Under the pieces are notes generated by a model. That model made no database searches, was not told where the DNA came from, and saw only the letters and a program-made list of their open reading frames with translations. A DNA stretch of 8,226 nucleotides from Nostoc cf. edaphicum LEGE 07299 (lineage in GTDB: Bacteria > Cyanobacteriota > Cyanobacteriia > Cyanobacteriales > Nostocaceae), in the NCBI RefSeq assembly GCF_015207245.1, contig NZ_JADEXF010000105.1, positions 1 to 8,226 of the forward strand, read 5' to 3'. Both the position numbers and the translations under genes were made by a program. Positions 4,842 through 8,226 of the stretch are shown in pieces (the stretch's first letter is position 1; the number at the start of each line of letters is the position of its first letter).

Positions 4842-7800
4842 ATGACAACTGTATTTTTTGTAGAAGACTCTGCTGAAGATAGAGCTTTATATCGACGCTT
4901 TCTAGAGCGGGACGATCGCTACACTTATGATATTTACGAATTTGAATCTGGAAATAAGGCGCTACAAGCTTGTCAAGGGAAAATACCAGATGTAATTTTG
5001 TTGAACTATCGATTACCAGATTTAGATGGGCTGGAATTTCTCACTCAGCTACAGAGGCAAACTTCTAACAGTCAAATTTCAGTAATTATCCTGACTGGAC
5101 AGGGAGACGAAACGATCGCAGTCCAAGCGATCAAGAGTGGGGCGCAAGATTATCTAGTCAAAGGAAAACTGACCTCTGATAATTTACGTCGAGCGGTTCA
5201 TGGGGCGATCGAGCAGATGCAGCTAATGCGGCAGCTAAAACAGCAACAGGAACAACAAAAGTTAGTAGAAGCGATCGCTCTTAATGTTCGCCAATCTTTG
5301 AGACTTCAAGATATCCTTGCCACGAGTGTTCAAGAAGTCCGCCAGTTACTGGGTGCCGATCGGGTACTGCTGTATCAATTTACGCCTCAAATGCAAGGCA
5401 AAATCGTCGCTGAGTCGGTATTACCTCAATGGACATCAATCTTAGGACTGGAGATTGAAGATACCTATTTTCAGGAAAATCAGGGGGGAGAATATCGCCA
5501 AGGAAAAATTTGGGCAGCTACAAACATCTACGAAGCAGGTTTAAGTGACTGCCATATTCAACTTTTGGAACAGTTTCAGGTGAAGGCGAATTTAGTTGTC
5601 CCGATTTTGTTAGAGAGCAAGGGGACTCAAGCAGTTGAACTTTGGGGGCTATTTATCGCACATCAATGTTCTGGGCCGCGACAATGGCAGATATTTGAGG
5701 TGGAATTGCTCAAGCAACTGACGGTGCAACTAGCGATCGCTATCCAACAAGCCGAACTCTACCACAATCTCCAAACACTCAACACTGAGTTAGAAGCGAA
5801 GGTACAAGAACGCACTGCCAAATTACACCAAAGCGATCGCCGTTTCCGTGCCATTTTTAATAATACTTTCCAGTTCATAGGACTGCTAACGCCAGCTGGT
5901 ATTTTACTAGAGGCGAACCAGACGGCGCTAAATTTTGCCGGACTGAAACTGGAAGATGCGATCAATCGCCCTTTTTGGGAAGCGCGCTGGTGGACAATTT
6001 CACCGCAAACTCAAGCAGAATTAAGACAAGCGATCGCTCGTGCAGCCCAAGGGGAATTTATCCGCTATGAAGTTGATGTTCTCGGTGCAAATAATCGGGT
6101 AGTAACAGTCGATTTTTCACTCCGTCCGCTTTTAGATGAGACAGGTCAAGTTGTTTTGTTAATTCCAGAAGGGCGAGATATTACCGAACTTAAACAGGCT
6201 AAAGAAAAACTCCAACAAAGTGAAGCAATGCTAGCCACTACTCAACAAATTGCCCATATAGGCAGTTGGGAATTTAACTTAGTAACGAAAAAGCGCTACT
6301 GGTCTATGGAAACCTTTCGCATCTCTGGCCTAAATCCCACTCAAGGCGAACCCGACCAGGAGGAAATTCTCCAAATAGTTCACCCAGACGATCGCGCCTG
6401 GATAGAGGCTCAACTGGAACAGGTGATGTCTACGACGGGCTACGCCTACGCTCAACAAGCCCCTTTCAATCTTGAGTATCGAATTATCCGACCTGATGGT
6501 TCAGTGCGCTATGTTGAATCAAAAGCAGAGATAGCTTATGACGCTCAAGGGCAGCCAGTTAAGCTATTGGGAGCGGTTATAGATATTACAGAACGCAAAC
6601 AAACTGAGTTAGAAATCATCCGTAGTCGTGACCTGCTAGAAGCTGTTTATAACGAATCCGCTGATGCGCTTTTTTTGGTAGATGTCGAAACATTACTGAT
6701 CGCTGACTGTAACGATCGAGCAGTGGAGCTATTTGCAGCCTCTAGTAAAGCCGAATTAATTAACATTAAAGGTAACACTCTGCAAAAACAACCGTTCACT
6801 TCCGATGAGATTGCCACCTTTATGGAAGAAATTCACCAGCAAGGGTTTTGGAGTCGAGAAGTTGAATATATTACTAAGCAGGGCAAATCCTTTTGGGGAA
6901 ACATCGCAGCCAAACAAATTACGCTCGCTGGTACTGTGATGCAACTAGTACGAATCACGGATATTACTGCCCGGAAGTATGGTGAAGAAGAGCGCAAACG
7001 ATCGGAAATTGCTCTGCGAGAAAGTGAGGAACGACTACAATTAGCCCTTGAGGCTTCTGGAGATGCTTTGTGGGACTGGAATATTTTGACTAGACAGGTT
7101 TATTACAGCCCTCACTATTTAGAAATGCTGGGATACCGCTTTGATGAACTCCCACAGGATTTTAGTACCTGGGAGCGATTAGTTCATCCAGACGATCTCC
7201 CTTGGGTGGAGAAAATCTTGGCAGATCACCTCAAGGATAGTTCAGTACAGTACAAATTTGACTATCGACTCCGAACTAAGTCAGGCGAATGCAAATGGAT
7301 TGCCAACTACGGTAAGGTTGTGATGCGAGATGCAGATGGTAATCCTCTGCGAATGACTGGTACTCATCGGGATATCAGCGATCGACAAGCCGCGCTACGC
7401 GAACGCAAACAAGCCGAAGCAGCCTTAGCCAAAAGTGAAGAACAACTGAGGCTAACGTTGGAATTTAACCACATCGGTCTTTGGGATTGGAATGTTCAAA
7501 CAGGCGAAGTTATCTGGAACGACAACCATTATCGTTTGTTAGGTTTAGAGCCAGAAATATTAGCAGCCAGCTATCAACTATGGTGCGATCGCGTGCATCC
7601 AGAGGATGTTGACCGAATTGAACAGGCTGTATCAAATGCACTGGCACAACATATTAATTTTCAAGGTGAATATCGAGTGATTTTTCCCGATGGCAGGGTT
7701 CACTGGCTGACGGGGAAAGGACGTGGTGTTTACAACGAGGCAGGCGAACCTGTACGGATGTTAGGAGTAATTATTGATATAAGCGAGCGCAAGATTCTAG

Positions 7801-8226
7801 AGCGAGAACTGGCTCACAAGCAAAAGTTATTGGATACCTTCATCAATAATGCACCCGTTGGTATAACCATTATCGATGGGGAACTGCGTTATTCATTGGT
7901 TAATGAAGCATTAGCAGAAATTAATGGCATTCCCGCAGCAGAACATATTGGCAAGACAACGTGGGAGATTGTCCCTGACATAGCACGGAAGCAAGATCGA
8001 GTCTTTCGACAGGTCTTAACAACGGGTGAACCGATTCTAGATTTGGAAATCAGTGGAGAAACCCCAAAATTTCCAGGTGTAATCAGGACTTGGCTAGCTT
8101 CCTATTTTCCAATTCAGTCTGAAGCTGATGAACCTATTAGCATGGGCATTGTCGTAGTTGAAATCAGCGATCGCAAACGCGCTGAACAAATGTTAGAGTT
8201 GCAAGCAGTCATTACCCGCAACATGG
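4842..8226 (+). CDS. Multisensor signalling protein: receiver, bilin-type GAF, six PAS (partial)
   Basis: The first 1128 codons are present; the gene continues past the window. In order: a receiver (1-120) with Glu8-Asp9, Thr85 and Lys107 but Asn55 at the phosphoacceptor position; a coiled-coil linker (115-155); a phytochrome-superfamily GAF (157-306); a coiled coil (310-330); and PAS domains at about 331-449, 465-585, 596-712, 731-848, 869-983 and 997-1110. Most PAS domains end in DITERK-like motifs, and several have the VHPDD signature of the PAS_3 type. The GAF has Cys237-His238 in SDCHIQLLEQFQVKANLVVP, the bilin-attachment context of cyanobacteriochromes, and EDTYFQENQGG with Asp207. No DXCF second cysteine is seen. 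It is probably a cytoplasmic sensor: no signal peptide or membrane segment appears. A histidine kinase core is expected downstream but not visible. LELQAVITRNM at the edge suggests that a further PAS domain follows. PAS2 carries a repeat-derived insertion. Confidence 0.9.
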   Translation, partial: MTTVFFVEDSAEDRALYRRFLERDDRYTYDIYEFESGNKALQACQGKIPDVILLNYRLPDLDGLEFLTQLQRQTSNSQISVIILTGQGDETIAVQAIKSGAQDYLVKGKLTSDNLRRAVHGAIEQMQLMRQLKQQQEQQKLVEAIALNVRQSLRLQDILATSVQEVRQLLGADRVLLYQFTPQMQGKIVAESVLPQWTSILGLEIEDTYFQENQGGEYRQGKIWAATNIYEAGLSDCHIQLLEQFQVKANLVVPILLESKGTQAVELWGLFIAHQCSGPRQWQIFEVELLKQLTVQLAIAIQQAELYHNLQTLNTELEAKVQERTAKLHQSDRRFRAIFNNTFQFIGLLTPAGILLEANQTALNFAGLKLEDAINRPFWEARWWTISPQTQAELRQAIARAAQGEFIRYEVDVLGANNRVVTVDFSLRPLLDETGQVVLLIPEGRDITELKQAKEKLQQSEAMLATTQQIAHIGSWEFNLVTKKRYWSMETFRISGLNPTQGEPDQEEILQIVHPDDRAWIEAQLEQVMSTTGYAYAQQAPFNLEYRIIRPDGSVRYVESKAEIAYDAQGQPVKLLGAVIDITERKQTELEIIRSRDLLEAVYNESADALFLVDVETLLIADCNDRAVELFAASSKAELINIKGNTLQKQPFTSDEIATFMEEIHQQGFWSREVEYITKQGKSFWGNIAAKQITLAGTVMQLVRITDITARKYGEEERKRSEIALRESEERLQLALEASGDALWDWNILTRQVYYSPHYLEMLGYRFDELPQDFSTWERLVHPDDLPWVEKILADHLKDSSVQYKFDYRLRTKSGECKWIANYGKVVMRDADGNPLRMTGTHRDISDRQAALRERKQAEAALAKSEEQLRLTLEFNHIGLWDWNVQTGEVIWNDNHYRLLGLEPEILAASYQLWCDRVHPEDVDRIEQAVSNALAQHINFQGEYRVIFPDGRVHWLTGKGRGVYNEAGEPVRMLGVIIDISERKILERELAHKQKLLDTFINNAPVGITIIDGELRYSLVNEALAEINGIPAAEHIGKTTWEIVPDIARKQDRVFRQVLTTGEPILDLEISGETPKFPGVIRTWLASYFPIQSEADEPISMGIVVVEISDRKRAEQMLELQAVITRNM
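6425..6451. repeat. Short dispersed repeat within the second PAS domain
   Basis: Read on the minus strand, the segment is gcgtaggcgtagcccgtcgt followed by agacatc, a sequence style I recall as a common dispersed repeat of Nostoc-group genomes. It encodes about nine residues (roughly MSTTGYAYA) just before the conserved PFNLEYRI strand of PAS2. Related PAS domains have only a short turn at this point, so it looks like an in-frame insertion. Confidence 0.5.

Noticed and set aside
5759..5965. Minus-strand ORF opposite the sensor GAF/PAS junction
   Set aside because: It is a shadow of the strongly supported sensor gene.
6756..6944. Minus-strand ORF opposite PAS3
   Set aside because: It is a shadow of the sensor gene; no ribosome binding site or recognisable domain was seen.
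5832..8170. LOV-type flavin binding in one of the PAS domains
   Set aside because: None of the PAS domains shows the NCRFLQ-like cysteine motif required for flavin photochemistry.

Overview
The window looks like chromosomal DNA of a filamentous, heterocyst-type cyanobacterium (Nostoc/Anabaena group). The HIP1 octamer GCGATCGC, a cyanobacterial hallmark, occurs at least ten times. Non-coding stretches carry palindromic short repeats of the type scattered through Nostoc genomes, and two genes (ldpA and an R3H-domain ATPase) belong to cyanobacterial families. The genus is inferred from these features and not from a database match.

Layout, left to right. Positions 1-349 hold hairpin repeat debris and the leader of a plus-strand response regulator gene (350-1060, CheY-like receiver plus LuxR/NarL-like helix-turn-helix). 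Positions 1061-1661 lie between convergent genes and are mostly repeats: a composite palindromic repeat (about 1131-1203), a doubtful 53-codon ORF, and a 206-bp element bounded by 18-bp imperfect inverted repeats that contains a strong hairpin and a perfect 51-bp direct duplication. On the minus strand, ldpA (3479-4663, two 4Fe-4S clusters, redox input to the circadian clock) is followed after 83 bp by a SpoIIIAA-like/Ycf45-like P-loop ATPase with a C-terminal R3H domain (1662-3395). The two are probably co-transcribed. From 4842 to the window end, divergent from ldpA, runs a very large multisensor protein: degenerate receiver, phytochrome-superfamily GAF domain with a Cys-His bilin-attachment motif, then six PAS domains. 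It is cut by the window edge before any kinase core.

The most interesting points are: (1) the multidomain sensor is a candidate cyanobacteriochrome-type photoreceptor lying head-to-head with the clock-input gene ldpA; (2) its receiver has Asn55 where the phosphoacceptor Asp should be; (3) repeat sequence appears inserted in frame in two genes, about 97 bp in ldpA and about 27 bp in the second PAS domain of the sensor, so intergenic-type repeats have become protein sequence; and (4) the convergent intergenic region holds a MITE-like element with an internal exact duplication. I see no complete, obviously new multi-gene system; the genes otherwise belong to known families.
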